A stretch of 64,000 bases of DNA from Mesodorylaimus sp. YZB2_4 (GCA_030248295.1 JASANH010000514.1:1-64000); one strand, 5' to 3'. Positions 1 through 14,100 are shown, counted from the first letter of the stretch. Notes: a model not told the origin generated them from the sequence alone. Translations and numbers: made by a program.

Positions 1-2225
1 AAAAATCCTTTATTTTGATGACGACGTTGTCTCGAGGCCGAAAGAGATGGTTGCAACGAGCCGGAGGGTGTCCCTGGAGGTGAGCTGTTCGACGATCCTT
101 GCATTGCTATCTTGCCTCCGATGTCGGCAGTCTGCGATCGACGCATCTGGTTACTGGCGATCATTAATTCGTCATCGGATTCATCCTCGCGATCGAAGTA
201 CAAAGAATCGAACGAGCCATAATGCTGCAAATATTTTTTAGCTGACATTTTAGCCAAACGTAGAAACGAGGGAGATCCGCCGCCTCGTTGATGATTGAGC
301 GCATTCAGCCTCTTATTCATCTCTTTCGCCCGCTTTAACTTCTCGTCGCTGATCAAATTTGCGCACTCGACGTGCCCGTTTTTGAGGGCAATCACATGTG
401 CCGTCTCGCCTCGCCCATTTTGCAAGTCTAATGGATCGTCGCTCCTTAATAAAGACCATAACTCCCGACTGTCCTTCGATCCACTCGGACTACCGCCGAC
501 GGGTGCATTTGTAGCGGCGGAACCAGAATGTGAATTAGACTTGGACTGTTTACTCTTTGTTGATTGGCTAGACGTAGAATCTTTTTGATCGTCAGTCTTC
601 GTTTGCTGTTTCTGGAAATGATGTTTTTCCCGTTTTCGAAGGATCTTAAAAAAATAGAGTAACATGGCTTCGGATCCGACGGCGGCTGCGTGCATAAGGG
701 CCGTGTTGCCTTCGTTGTCGCGAGTGAGCAAATCGGTTTTTTCCTAAAAACATTCCAGTTAGTGTGTTTATTAACGCCTGAAATACTAGGGCTTCTCGTT
801 ATGTCTCTTGCATCGGAGATGCCCACGAACATGTATCATAATTAAATGGCGAGCTAAATCCCGCTTAATTATAGCTTAATGTCCAAGCATCTAATGATTC
901 AAACGTGGCCTAATCAGCAGCTAGGAAAGATAAGGGCTAGAACCGTTTGCACTTTGAAGCCTTATTACTTTGACTTTTTGAAATTTAGGAATCGATTTAT
1001 ATTAGGCTGAACGTGCGTTCTCACAGTGCCACCTGCACTTGCACTTGTGGAGCAGCATTCGTGATGCACTCTACATGGCTTAATTTATGCGCATTTGCTT
1101 CCTGCGCTCAATATAACAAAGCGAGTTCTTTCTTAGACATTCTGCATGGCCTTAAATGAAAGCGCACATGTTCCTCTTTCAACAAACATTGGATTGGAGT
1201 GAAAGGAAACAACTCACGTGTCTTAAAATGGCTTTGACAGCCTTGTCTCGTCCGTTAATAATGGCGTGCATAAGCGCTGTTTTGCCATCTGAATCCTGTT
1301 CGTTGACGTCGGCACCATCATTTAATAAAATAGAAACGTAGTGATGCTAAAAAGAATGCCTTTTATTTGAAAAGAATCAGAAAACCTTAAAGATAGGATG
1401 CGAAGAAAGGAGGGCAGACATTTGATTAATTAATGAGTTGGGTTGTGATTTTGGAAAGCTATAGGTTTCAGGGAGAGTGCCAACAGGTAGTATTAGGGGG
1501 TTATGTTTCGTTCGCCTCCCAGATTCGCACATGTCAAAAGTGGAGAGGAAGGGGCAAATTGACACTTCTAGACAAAGAGTTACAGTGTCAGGTTTCATCA
1601 GGACTGGTCACAGACAAATCGGAACACTGTACAGAATGACCCTGATGGCGATACCATATCTCCTGGTGCAGAAGGACGCTAACGATAAGTTAGAGAATCA
1701 TGCGGGAATGAAACTGCTTACCAGGCGATCGGGCTCCTTCAAATGGAGTATAGTTGCCACTAACATGGTCTCGCCAGTGGTCATATGAGCATTGGGATCT
1801 AGCATGCCGTAGATGACCTCGTCCTCCACCTCGAATCCGCCCAGCCCAGCGGCGCGTAAATTCCGAGCGATACACCGATCGTGCATCAATTCCAAATGCT
1901 GTTGCAGTTCAGTCATGTTTTTCAAAATGACAGGTTCCTGTCTGGTAGTTGGCAGAGGCCTGGATCTCGAGGAGGAGCTTGACCTTGGCAAGAGGGGCCT
2001 TTTTGAATCGTCCTCGCCAGGCGCAGTGATATATTCCCGTGAACTTGACGAATAGTACCTCAGCTGGGCATTGGTCGATGAACTGGATTGTTGTGGACGA
2101 TGTTGCGTATGAGAGGCTGATCCATTGCAAGAAGAATTGCCCCGAGCTGCGCTTGTCGTACTTGGAATTGAAGACGAGTCTCGAGTGCTATCCATATTCA
2201 TTCCGTTCACGGCGGCGGTTGCCAT
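1..2225 (-). CDS. Ankyrin-repeat protein, 5' part (runs off the left edge)
   Basis: Three exons join in phase 0: 2225-1722, 1346-1218 and 743 to beyond base 1. Exon 1 (168 codons) starts at MATAAVNG and is a Ser-rich, probably disordered N-terminus followed by a helical stretch ending METLV-like then ATILHLKEPDRL. Exon 2 is one ankyrin unit (LNDGADVNEQDSDGKTALMH). Exon 3 opens with a second unit (RDNEGNTALMHAA), then a Lys/Ser-rich linker, a third degenerate unit (NGRGETAHVIALKNGHVECA) and another Ser-rich tail. Splice sites are clean: donors GTAAGC and GTGAGT, acceptors TTTTTAG. An earlier in-frame ATG at 2273 exists, but MATAAVNG begins the part that looks like protein. Ankyrin repeats bind other proteins; the partner and full length cannot be told from this part, and I do not recognise an orthologue. 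The coding call is firm, the function unknown. Confidence 0.8.
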
Positions 2226-5200
2226 TTCCGCACCCCTCCCCCTTTTACTGCAAATCGAAACCGAACCTATCAACTAAAATGATTCCAAAAATTGATCCCT
2301 TCCTTCTCTGGGCTCGTTGATTAGACTGGATGAAGTTTCCTATTTTCCAAAACTTCGCTTTGAATAGCGATACAATGGACAATAGACGCAGCGAAACGAT
2401 GAGCTGGAAAGAAAAAGGCACACAATGAGTGAGTGACTCTGCAGACCTATGTCGGCACAGAGCAACGAAACATATCATTATGTGCTCGCTGGAGCAGAAA
2501 GCCAGGCGTTAGCTCAGTTAACAGCTACACAGCGGATCGATCATGAAATTTCTGATCTACACTCTCTTCGCCCACCCAAACACTACACAACCGAAGGCGG
2601 ACAACACACCACTCACATAGAAGGGACAGGTACAAAGCTAGTAGCCATCGATCGAATAAAAGCCGCGTTGTCATGGCGCCCGTTTCGCTCATTTCCGAAG
2701 CGTGATCCCCTAACTTTGCCTTCATTTCACTTTTGTCATAGATACGAGAGTGATAAGATCACAAATTCCGAAAAAATTTCGATCACGCTCTAAAGGCGAA
2801 TATACACAGTCGGACTATCAGGGGCCCCACCGCTCATTCGGGTCTGCGAAAGGACGTCAGGCTGATAGAGAGAGCAGGTGGAAACTGGCCTCGGGCTAAT
2901 TAAATAGGAAATAAGCCTGCCGAGTTTTCGATTTCGTCAAATCTACATTTGGCACACGGCGCATATCTAACCTTGGACGGGAGGAGAAACGGGTCTGCCG
3001 GACGTACCTTGTCCAGCTATGGGAAGCTATTTGTTCGATCGCGACGGGAATGGTCACGTGAATGAGACGACAGGACGAGTAGCAGGTGTTTGCTTGCACC
3101 TTCGTGCTCAATGTATACCGCGAGAGAATGCCATGCGAGAGCACTTTTCGAGAAAGCAAGTAGGTTCAGCATAGAAAATTGGTTGTTTTATTTTAGCCAA
3201 CGTTTACGCTCTTTTATCACAAACTACCATATGAGGTAGGCTGGCTGATTGCACGCGTTTAACCCGTTTCAAAGCACGACTATTTGGACGACGAGGCGTA
3301 AGAGAAGATTAGGTCTAATGGCATTAGTATCGCACGAATGAAAGGTGCTGGTGATTAAAAAATCTTCAATCTCATTTTCTAGAAAATAATGACGCATTAA
3401 AAAGCTCAAGCGTAAAATAAATTTTCAGTTTCTAGGTCTGCAATGGACGCTAATAACGAGAAATCGTTAAGCTGCTTGTTTTCGTGGCTCGGTTGGGCCA
3501 TCCCCTGCGAGGATAGGGTGAGCGAGAGAGGGGGTCGTAATTCGATATGTGCCTCTTCAAACTATCTAGTCTCCAGTTCCCGGCAGGGGACATTGGCAAC
3601 AATCAGTAAAGGTCTTTCGAAACACTAAAATGGCGCTAATGTGCAATCCCAATTTGGCCATGGTCGTAACGAGTTCTTGGCAGTGACCTTTAGTTATAAA
3701 GAAAAAGCGGAAAATTGGTTTATACTGACAATTGAAAAACGAGTGCGCTTTTCAATTCTTCGCAAAAGGCATGCTTCACTCGACTAACATGGACAAAATG
3801 CGACCACACAACACGACCTACATGAAGCACAGGAGGGAAGAAAAGTCAATAAAGGGGACGAAATTGGAGCCGCCCTGAAAACCAATCGCTCAGTACAAGT
3901 GACCAATGAGCAATGACAGAAATGGTTGGCAGCGGTCATTAGTACCTTAGTAGGATTCCCTTGTTTTTGTGACAATTTTTTTGCGTTCCTGAAGTGAAGG
4001 AAATAAGGCCTCAAAATAAATGTATTTCTAATGTATTTCCTCCTCCAAAATGTTTGTTTATTAAGATTAGTTCGAGTGGTTATCCAAACAGTTGATGAGT
4101 AGTGGTAGATTGAGACATTAATCATTCACCAGTTGAATAAGATCACGCAGCGTTCGCAATTTCGAGACAGTCACGCCATTGCTCTGTCTTCAATTGCTCA
4201 CGATTAGCAAAGCAACACGTTTGCAGTCTGGTAGCGTGGAAAATAGAGTGATTCATGAGATCAAATATACACTAGGTGCATAAGGTACAGAGTGTCCTTG
4301 ATTAAGGAGATTAGAAATGAGACAAAGCTATTTCTTGGAAAGGGACGAACTATTTTTGACGATTGAGAGGACCACAGCAGCAATCAGATATTTCTTATTT
4401 GGCAAGGGTATAGAAACTCACAATCAGTTTAATTGCGACTGAGGATCAATTCTTTATTTAGTAGAAAGGCTAATAACCGGTCGTACATTAGCTCAACTTT
4501 ATGTAGAATGGTTCTAGCGTCGAACACCCCTTCTCAAGAGCGTTGCCTTCGAGGAGGGCTGCCAACAAAGTAAATATAGCGGATGTAAGATATAACTCAT
4601 TACCTTGGAAACAGACAGATTGAATGATATTTGCTTGTGGCTATCGATTACGTCGAAGTCGCGAAGTGCTTTGCTAATCGTGAGCAATTGAAGACAGAGC
4701 AATGGCGTGACTGTCTGAGATTGCATATCAGGGTATGATCAAGCTATCAAGAATGCAAGAGTTGCTGCACAGATACTTACGACATGCGTGAAGTAGTCCC
4801 TTACAGGTAAGTTTACAAATAAGAAGCTATCACATATTTTTTGTAACGATGAGTAGTTCTAAATAGCTCTACTCGCAATCCCAAGGGGCTGTGGTCGAGC
4901 ACAGGATGGGGTTGGTTAACCAAATGGAAAAAATAAATGATTATCACGAAAAAATGAAGAAAAAGCGAAGTCTGTATGCAACAGAGTGGGTCCGTCTTCA
5001 ATCGATTACTTTGACGTCGCAAAAAGTTTAACTCAGTGAGTGCACCCTGGTGTGTGGCTAATGAATAAAACATGGCATGAGCTAAACTACAGTAACAAAA
5101 AATTTAAATTATCGCATCCAGCAACGTGGATGACACGAGCTGTATCACACAGCCACATCTCGAGGTGGCTGGAGAGACAAGCTGGCTAGGTGCCTCCGCG

Positions 5201-6769
5201 CGTAAGAACTGAAACACTCTTTTCAATATTTTTTGTCACAAAGTCTTTCCAGCTCCCTTGGAAAACTTAATTATTTAAGAAACTAGAATACGTTTTTAAA
5301 CTGATTTTATAATGCTTTCACTTGGCTTTCACTTGGTCACTATTGATCACTTCTTCCTTGTCTGCCACCAAGATCTAAAAAGGGAGTAGGATTTTTAAAA
5401 CAAGGTCACTATGCATCTGTCTATACAGACACTTACTCCACATAATCCATGGTTCCCCAGGCTTCACGTGCGGAGCCCGTTTTGCAACTTTTATCACATC
5501 TTCGTCATTCAGCGGTTGTCGACCCCCCACGCGCAGAAAAAGGGGCATATCGATGGTCTTGTACTGGCTGTTGGAGAAATCGCCTGCAGAACAGGAAAGG
5601 CCTTTCCGAATGTCATCTCCTAATTACTACATGATTAGAGCTGTGTAATCAGGTTTTAGATTCAGGGACTCAAATGTTAAGCCTTTCTTGTCGACTCGCC
5701 CACATAAGCCCACATAAGCCCCAGCAGCCCCTGTCGGAATAACGTTGCAATGGCGCTCATTTCAGAATGTGCTTTCGTGTACTGTAGTTTCACGTTTCTG
5801 GTAGGGGAAGTTGGAAAACATTAACTGTTAGGATGTCGGAGTTGGCAGGTAGTTTGCACTGCTCTAGAGTGGGACATAAGATGTACAGTACAGTAATCTG
5901 GAATACACGGCTAACAAACAGTACACAAGGTGGTTTACCTGCGTCAAAAGATGAGCCTGACCATAAGGCGTTCCTGGCGTAATCATTGGCCAAAGTGATG
6001 GTCTGAAACGAAACGGGTCACAAGTTGTGTCACTGGTGCATGGATGGTGAATTCATACTCTGCATTTCGAAGATGGAATACACAGCGATATGATCAGAAT
6101 ACACAATATCCAAACCAGGCGGACCATATTTCTAGACTTCGCTCTTTGCTCGTCTCACAATAGCACCAGCGGAGAACAGTCGCGTTGATATGAGCTCAGG
6201 TGCTGTAAATGCATGTGCTATATAGGATGGACCAGGCGGCGGTGGCATGAGAACGATTTGATTAAAGTGCAGTTGGTGCCATTTTTCTTCAAAATGTGCT
6301 TCGCCCTCCGTCGTATTGGTTGATGGTTGAAAAACTGCCGTTACGAGACCATATTCAAATTGATCTAACACCTTTTCCAGGCACCTTTTGTCAACTTCTG
6401 AAAGAACAACAGGTTTTACGAGGATGGAAAAAGGGTTGAGTTTCCCTGAGGGGGCGAAATGTTCCTTTTTTGGCGTCTGATGAAATAATTTCAGGTGGGC
6501 TAGCATGTTTACTTCTCAGGACGTGGACGATAATTAGAATTTTTATAGCGTAGCACGGAGGACAATTCATGGCTTGACCATGGGAATAACACTTGTCTGA
6601 TGTGGGGACTCGGATAAATTTAGTAAAGCGCTCAAATATGCAGTAGTTTCGTGTGTTGTCTTCTGATGCTGCAGATTATCAAATGAGAATGTAGGTCAGA
6701 ATTATTAAACTCAATGTCAAAACAGACCCGAATAATTCAAGAAACCGGATCTCCATTATTGTAGATATG

Positions 6770-6870
6770 GCTTTGAAAAAAATATATGGATATAATTTTA
6801 ATATTTATATCCCAACAGATATCAATGAATATTAATAAAAGATATTAATATTGGTAACCAAAAATCAAGA
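6770..6870. repeat. AT-rich ATATTAATA-type repeat, copy 1
   Basis: Dense overlapping palindromic words (gatatcaat, atattaataaaagatatt) match a second block at 8,690-8,830. The two blocks flank the poly-G and tRNA-like repeats. They could be ends of one insertion or independent simple repeats; no terminal inverted repeat was resolved. Confidence 0.4.
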
Positions 6871-7816
6871 AATCTTTGAAAAATCAAATCGCCCGATTTT
6901 TCTCTGACGATTGAAAAACGTTACAAAGGGACCTGACGATCACTTTGCGTGGCCGCTCCGTCAAATATTCTCGCTCCTACAGTATGAAAGCGATTCCAGC
7001 TGCCTTCATAGGCTATAGCCATTATGCAGGCTTGGCATAAAATTACGACCTTGGCGATCGGCTATGCTGAGGAAAATGCGGGAACTTATTGGGAGCTAGT
7101 GGATTAAATATGCAATTAAGTTGAGGGGAAGGAGAGGTTGACATCTTGTGGACGTCTTTAGCTTTCAAGCTTCCCTGAGTGATTGCTAACGTATTGCGCA
7201 TCAGAGTTTGGTGATGCTGCAGAACATGAACTTTAACTTTCGGCCATTGCCACCCATCGCCCGTAGGTCAGCTCATAGATCCTGAAAATGCAGCAGAAAA
7301 AGGGAGAAACTGACCTTGATAAAATTATGGAGTACAGTTTCGGCACTTTAGTTGCAAGGATGCACCGCTCCTGAAACTGCGGGAATATTCCCCAGGAGTA
7401 GGCGGGGAGCGTGGGCTACCTAAAAGCGGGGGGGGGGGGGGGGGGGTAGGTGAAACTCTCGGGCTGCAGGAGCCAGGGAGATCCAGCATAGAATTTTTTG
7501 TCATTTTTAAACTGACAATATCGTATGAAAGAGCTACAGTAGCTCACAATCAGACTGGAGGCAAGGTGCCATTCAAATACGACGTCGTCCACCGGGGGGG
7601 GGGGGGGGGGGGTTAGCACCGAAACGAGAAAAAAATGACAAGGAGGGGGGTCAAAGGCAAAACGACCTCGTTTTTGCAGTAGGTATTGCAGCGGTTTCCT
7701 CTCATTCGAACTCTCCTGCTAGAGCCTAATTACGGTCACATGAGCACAGGTCCGCAACTTTTGGGTTACCTATTCATGATATTTTTGGTTATTATAATGT
7801 GGATTGGCCAGACTGA

Positions 7817-8140
7817 GAGGGGTTATAGGAAGCGGCCGCGTTGGTGCAGCGCGGCTCGGCATTTGTCTCTCCATATTGGTCAGTAGCGTGGCTGGACTTG
7901 CCCTGTGTTCAAGCCCCGATGATGGAGGTCGGTTTGCGAACCACAAACCCTCGCTGACCTTGTACACTAGGCTGTGGGGGACTCACCCAGTAACATAGAG
8001 GTGTTCCGAGTGGAGACGAAGCCAAACAAGGAGATAGTCTCAGCTGCATGGTCACGGGCATGGTTCAAAGCCCCCCGCCATTGTACAAGAAAGTTGGTGT
8101 CCAATCGAGGATGTCCTCGTGTGGAGGTGCCCAAGACACA
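7817..8140 (+). repeat. Dispersed tRNA-like (SINE-like) repeat, copy 1
   Basis: This stretch matches, in inverted orientation, 39,955-40,352. Shared words include ggaagcggccgcgttggtgc, tctctccatattggtca and ggaggtgc near the other end. A tract resembling an RNA polymerase III B box (gtgttcaagcccc) follows the first conserved word, which suggests a tRNA-derived SINE. Diverged relatives appear near 28,240-28,420 and 54,980-55,110. The repeat relationship is seen directly; the SINE label is inference. Confidence 0.6.
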
Positions 8141-8689
8141 GAAACAGGATGAAAAGATGAGCTGGTCGGTAATCCAACCCGCATCTCTGATCGTGAGGCT
8201 GCTGGTCCAGTGTACTAGATCTGAGCACTGAACATCGTTCGATGTTATTTTATTGGCTATTTCGTGTTAGCAGAATTTTCAGGGAGAAAGCGCAGGTTTG
8301 AGAATTTTTTTACGATGGGCGGGGGAGTAGAAATGCCTTTTTTCAAAAAACACGGCAATCGACCATATATTGTTTAAAATTCGGCCGGAATCGATGTGAA
8401 TGCGTCGGAGAAAGTCGCACGCAAGAAGCAGGATTGATTATAGCTAACCGTGAGCGGTATCACATCGCATCAGGTTGTGGCCGACAATAGCGGGAGCGAA
8501 AGCCCTCCACGCCATGGTCATAAAAGTGCATGGCAAAATAGATGCAACTCGCATGACCATACCTTTTGTACAAAAGTCAGGAAATTAAAGATACTTTGTC
8601 AGTGAGATGAAAAAAGCCATAGAAATCGGAACGCAGGAGATATTTTGAGTTCAACTTTTAGCTCCATAAGCTGATAACATTGATATATA

Positions 8690-8830
8690 CGGTATTATTA
8701 AATATATTAGCAGGGAAAGATATGGATAAAGATAAAGATATAGATACAGATACAGATATGGATATTAATATCTCAAAAGATATTAATATTAATTAGATAT
8801 AGATAAAAGATATCAATATTGAAATCAACA
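8690..8830. repeat. GATA-type microsatellite and AT-rich repeat, copy 2
   Basis: A run of gataaa/gatata/gataca units around 8,719-8,765 passes into atattaatatc palindromes like those near 6,800. It is a simple-sequence repeat. Confidence 0.6.
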
Positions 8831-9163
8831 GTAGACTCCATATCAGACAAGAGTATTTCCAATAACAATGAACTTCGATGAAAATGAACAGAAGTGGAGT
8901 CAGGTGATAATTACTCTCCTTTGCTCCAGTGGGTGCGTTTCCTTCTGGTTAGACCGCAAAAAAGCCTCCTTTATCCGAGCAAGACTCCCGCTTTACATGA
9001 CTATACTAGCTCGACCTAACCGACTTGACTTGACCATCATAAGCAAGCTTATCTCTCCCATGCTTCGATTTGACGAAACTGTACGCTATGGGGACAGAGC
9101 AGGTGTTTCTGATTTGATATCACTATCAATTTAAGCCTCCAGCAGACAAAAAAGTTGCATGAG

Positions 9164-9219
9164 TCCTAGTCAGTCTCGCTCTAATGCCAGCTCGTGCATT
9201 AGAGCGAGACTGACTAGGA
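9164..9219. repeat. Perfect 24-bp inverted repeat with an 8-base loop
   Basis: Arms 9164-9187 and 9196-9219 are exact reverse complements, starting tcctagtcagtctcgctc, with loop cagctcgt. Nothing coding overlaps it. Perfect pairing over 24 bp with so short a loop suggests a recent foldback insertion, a small palindromic element or a hairpin RNA. Confidence 0.85.
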
Positions 9220-9591
9220 ACAACAAGCAAGAACCATCAAGAACACAAAAAAAACAATCAGCACGTGTTTCTGATGTTCGGAAAGCAAAAAAAAACACGA
9301 TTAGCATGTTTTTGTGTTGAATCGTCTGTTGCTGAACTGTCCTGCAGTGAAAGGTCAGGTTCCACCCCCTCCCTTAGCCAGAGTCTGTTTTCCAAGAGCA
9401 ACAGAACCAAATTTTTGAATGCAGTTAGACAGGGGTTGTATAAACGAGACTAGCACGAACCTTATTCGGAAATGGTGGATTCTGAAATTCACAGATAACA
9501 AAGAGAACGGCAAAAGTCAGAAACTACAGAACGGATATAGCGTGCGAATGTATGTCTAATGACACCAAATACAGTGACTCGCATCATTTTA

Positions 9592-11198
9592 TCACTGAAC
9601 ATTGATAGCGCGTTGTGTAAGCCGACCAGTTTCAGAAGGATTCAAGCGACTGACGAACACGCTGTCGTTGGCGCCGTCGCCTCGTAAAATACATCGCTTT
9701 AGCCAAGACGGCAACACGCCCAATATCATTTGTCGAAATTGTTTGGATGAAACAATGACGATGTAGAAATTGGCCATCTGAGTAACTTGTAAAGTGCCGT
9801 CTAAGATTGGCGACATCAATCGACCTAAACACAGTGTAAAGATTGTAGAGGTATAGACACCGATGTAGAAACTGATCAGGGCGATCATTCCGGCCGTTGT
9901 CAACAGTGAGTCAGCTATGGTCAAAGTCATCAGCGTTTTCTCGCGCTGTTTGCGTTGAACATCTTTGTCCGTGTTTTGACCATTGCCGGCGGCCGTAATG
10001 TTGGTGACTTGTTTGTTTCGCCTTCGATAGGTAAAAAGCAATATTACGTTAGTGGCGATCAAAGCCAGGACGCCTAAAAGTGCAAGGCGCATGCTAGAAT
10101 GTGCCGTCAAGACCACGGCCATGGGCCGGCTTTGTGGACGGCAGTGAAAGGGGTTTAAAATTTTCTCAGCTCAGGTTGGCCAGGATTCGATTACCAACAG
10201 AGAAGTGGGTAGAGTTCCTATCCTATGCCTGCAGGTCTGGCTAGATGGCTCTAACTTTTGCCTAACGTTACAGGGTCGTTAAACGGGGGTCTTATAGGGC
10301 GAGGGTCTGCAATCTAACGTCAAGTTTCTCACAGGTTACGGCACATTCTTGAAGTTACGGCTAATGTGCATTCTTGCCCGGCATGCGTACAGGATCGAAA
10401 ATAGTCGATAGCAGAGAGGCTTCCCTAAGGCCCCCTAGGCCGCAGGAAAAGGAAAATAGAGTTATCGTCAGAGTGACCATGATGGGTAAAAGAAGGACAT
10501 GACTGAACGCGACTCGGTACCGTGTCATGTGAAACGGATCACATTGTTATTGTACACTCACCAATTCCTCTCACCACATTCCTCACTTGGGCCAAAACAG
10601 ATGCCGCCACGCTTGCGACATAAACCCCGTCCACTTCCAGCTCATACATATTAATATCATTTTTCCAAACTACAATAAACCGAAAACAATCGAATACGCT
10701 GGTGCCTACGCCCAATATCCAGCTGCCGGCGCAGACCAATGTCTGATAGAGCTTATGATTCATATCTTTGTATTTGAACGGTTTCGTCAAAGCTAATACT
10801 CTGTCGGCTGTCATACCCAGCGACAAGAAAATAGACGAAGTCAAGAACGCGTTGATTAGCGCCGATGTCAACGTACCCGTGTACCACATGAGGGCGTAGT
10901 TGGTTCTGAACCACCGCGCACCTTCGTTCATTAGACCAGACCACCAAAACAGGCACACGATCAGTGCCGTGTATGTGAACACTTCTAACAGCTCGTTGAT
11001 GACGGAAAAGATTTGATATAGGTAGGCCCGCTCTTGTTTCGCCTGCTTTATGAATGCAATCAGCGACAGCATATGGCCAACAGCTCCCAGCACGGAGTAG
11101 ATGGGTGTGACGATATAATAGGTCACAAAATAGATGTTATCAGCCAGAGTATAAAACCAAGGGGGCATGGAACACGTGGTCGAACTGTTATCGGCCAT
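9592..11198 (-). CDS. Orphan seven-transmembrane receptor, two exons
   Basis: Exon 1 (11198 to about 10562) carries an Asn-rich extracellular N-terminus and TM1-TM4, with a DRY-like DRVLALTKP at the end of TM3. Exon 2 (about 10190 to 9592) carries TM5 (LALLGVLALIATNVILL), a Lys/Arg-rich third loop with a KTLMTLTIADSLL start of TM6, and TM7 with NFYIVIVSSKQFRQ in place of NPxxY. The best donor is G|GTGAGT at 10561; an acceptor after CCTGAG near 10170-10190 keeps the frame, but the exact junction is uncertain and alternative GTG donors lie upstream in exon 1. Topology and the DRx motif make a rhodopsin-like or nematode chemoreceptor-like GPCR likely. The ligand is unknown. It shares its general layout with the receptor at 17.3-18.3 kb. 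Confidence 0.75.
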
Positions 11199-14100
11199 TT
11201 TGACGGTCAGGTGGGAGAGGGTAAATTATGATTTCGAACGAGCTTACCAGTCATTTTATGATACCCACAATATTTCATAAGGCGCAGAGTGATTGATGCG
11301 AAAGACGCGTAACCTGTAATTCCTCTCGAGATTCCAGGACTGGGAAAACCCGATATAAGCTACGGTAAGTCCTCTTGAAAAGAAAATACTAATCTCATCG
11401 TGCTTTTAATAATAATAAGACGCTTTCGGTTGGCCGACGCACACAAACTAAGAAAGGCAGCGGGATATTTCCTGATCCGTTAAGATAAGCTGAAAGGTCC
11501 CGAAATCATTGAGATTTTCTTTCGTTATTTCGTTGGATAAAATCTTGTCCTTCGTTCTTTCTTTACGACATACTGAAGAGCGGAGTTGCGGTTGCAGGGC
11601 TACGTTTACAGTCTGATCGTGAGATAGCATGCATGCAAAACGCGCAATGCAATGCAAAATGCTGAAGCGTCTGCCCGTTATTCCAGGATCGCCCATGAAG
11701 GATTAAAGCTTGCGCTGTTAGTTTGTGGGCGCACTCCTTTTTGATTTCTGTTGTTGTGGTAATGGAAACCAAAATAAGTTGGGTCTAAGGCGGGGAAACA
11801 TATGAAAGAAGGGGGTGTTGAGTTCAGCGCCAGTCCGATGTGCGACCTGTTACTCGCATGTTTCATTTTTCTGGCCGTTTATCGTAGCAGAAAGTTTTGT
11901 ATCAGTCTTTAAGGGAGAACGCATTTTCATGTACAGTTCAGTACTGGCACGAAATAAAAAAAGGTTCAAGAAAATTCAAGCCTTTTCGACTGACAGGGTT
12001 AATGCTTTTCCAGCTAAATCCGTATCGCACTAATGAAATATCTATTGCCCAATGCCACGAAATAAGCTGAAGAGAATCCTTAAAGGCAAACTAAAAGCGC
12101 AAGTAAAATCATTCTTTTATACCCTGACGCGACAGAAATACCTTGGACCCATCAACTGTTACAGGTCATTCCGAAATCTAGGTATCTATATGGTACAAAA
12201 TACTCCAAACATTAGCGCTATAATACAAAAATATTTTATTGCAACTTGCAGCGACGAGTAACAGGCCACTTACATACTGTACTTCCATTCTACAGTACAC
12301 AAGGTTGCAAGCAGCTTTTTCTGCAGCGTCCGTATAATTGACCAAGACCATTCCTGAACTGCCGGGTGTAGTTCACACCATCGGATTTGGGCCGCTGAAA
12401 CATTCCGCCTGGATGCGCTGTAGCGTTCTATCCCGCCATTGGCAAAGGTTGGTTTTAGTTCCACGCTCACACATGGCACCTCACCACTTTGACTTAGCAT
12501 CTATTTCCAAGCAGCCGTAACTGAGGACACTATTTGAGTGAATCTGGAATAAGATAGCCCGGCACCTGCTTGGGCGAAAATGTCACGTCATGGGCGAGGA
12601 TGTCCCCCTATCGAACCAGTCAACCACCTTCGCCAGTGTTGAGCCACTCAAAGTGGAGACTTTTTCCATCGACAAGAATGAAACAGTTATTGCACAACAC
12701 TTGATCGGCCAGTACAGCAGGAGAGTCAACATTCCGAACTGGGGCTTTATAATCATGGAAAGGTCTCTAGGACCCCGGCGTAAAAATCAGGGAGTGTGAC
12801 GCTTAGGGTTGATAGAGAAAATTTACACCTACAGAAAAGGCAAGGCCTCAACGCGATCAAGAGGTTGGAAGCCCAGCCTTGCACAGAGAGCAAACGGGTC
12901 GGCAAGAGTCGCCTAATCCACGACAATCTCAATCCGACGACTAGAATCGCCATAATATCGGGTGCGCTTATTCTTCCTGCATGGATCGGCTGAATGAGGA
13001 CGTCCTTTCGAATTGCCCTGATTTTATGAAGTGCACATATCGCCATTTGCAAACTGGCCTAAATTCGCCCACTTCCCAGAACTGGCGATACCACTCAACA
13101 TGCAGACCATCTCGCCCCGGGGCTTCACCAGAAGACATGTCACGTAGTGCCCGCCTGTATTCCAACTAAAAAAAAAGGCTGATCAAGTTTTCTCGGACAT
13201 CGTCGCCTAGCTTCCTAATCGCTGGCAACGTCATTCAGCCATTTCTCAACGACATGGAGACTAGCCCTTGCGCGTACACGTTTGCGTAATAACCTGTAGG
13301 GCCGCCAAAAAAGCCAAAACAAGAAAACAATAGTACTTATTATTCTCCTTTTTCCTCTTTTAACTTCGATTTTTATTTTAAGTAGTAATTAACGTGGGGT
13401 ATGGACTCACAAGTTTTCTGCTCGCTCCTTGATTTGAACACATGTGTAAAGCTCCATGCTCTTCGATTGCATCCTTTGGTGCAGAATTTGACCAAAAATT
13501 TCCACAAAACACAGAAAAATTAGCGTTTGTATGACGGACTATCACATTAATACAAAACATTTTGTACAAAAAAGAAACACACCACTTTTATTAATGGCAC
13601 ACAAGATAAAAACAAATTTCTATTCCCCCTTTCCAGGCTGCTATGTGTAGTTGTTGCGGTTGTGGTGATTGGGACGACTTTTCTTGCCCCATACCATACT
13701 TCGCGTGATTGGTATTTTTGAATAAGTTTCCGCTAAATGCACCGCAAAAATGTGCAAACTGTGCGGTGCTTACATCAATTTTTAAATGTTGACGGAAGAT
13801 TTTAGGGATCATTTACTAGTGAGCAAGTCCATCCCTCTGTGTGTCCCAGATTCCCCAATCCATCAGAATCTATCGTTGACGCACCAAAATCAACGTGGAT
13901 CCATCATTTTCCAGCCTTTCACATGAACCAAAAATATATACAGTACCTACGTCGGCTTAACGACTCCCGAGCAAAAAGGTGTTATGTGACAAAAACGTAT
14001 TTCTGAGAAAAATTGATCAAAAGTTAACTTGCTTCTGGGAGTAATTTTCCGGCTGAGGGAAGGTGGCCTTGAAGCAGTCGCAATAAAGCACAAAACACCA

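Larger units (their letters stand above)
2226..9591. other. Gene-poor stretch with dispersed repeats
   Basis: No open frame here has a recognisable domain, good codon structure or matching splice sites. The stretch holds poly-G tracts near 7,427-7,446 and 7,594-7,611, AT-rich GATA-type repeats at 6,770-6,870 and 8,690-8,830, a tRNA-like dispersed repeat at 7,817-8,140 and a perfect hairpin at 9,164-9,219, each listed separately. The first kilobase may carry promoter sequence for the ankyrin gene, but no clear TATA box was seen. Confidence 0.5.

Noticed and set aside
2039-2320. 93-codon plus-strand frame and similar frames at 1813-2055
   Set aside because: They are antisense to exon 1 of the ankyrin-repeat gene, whose minus-strand frame is supported by splice sites and repeats.
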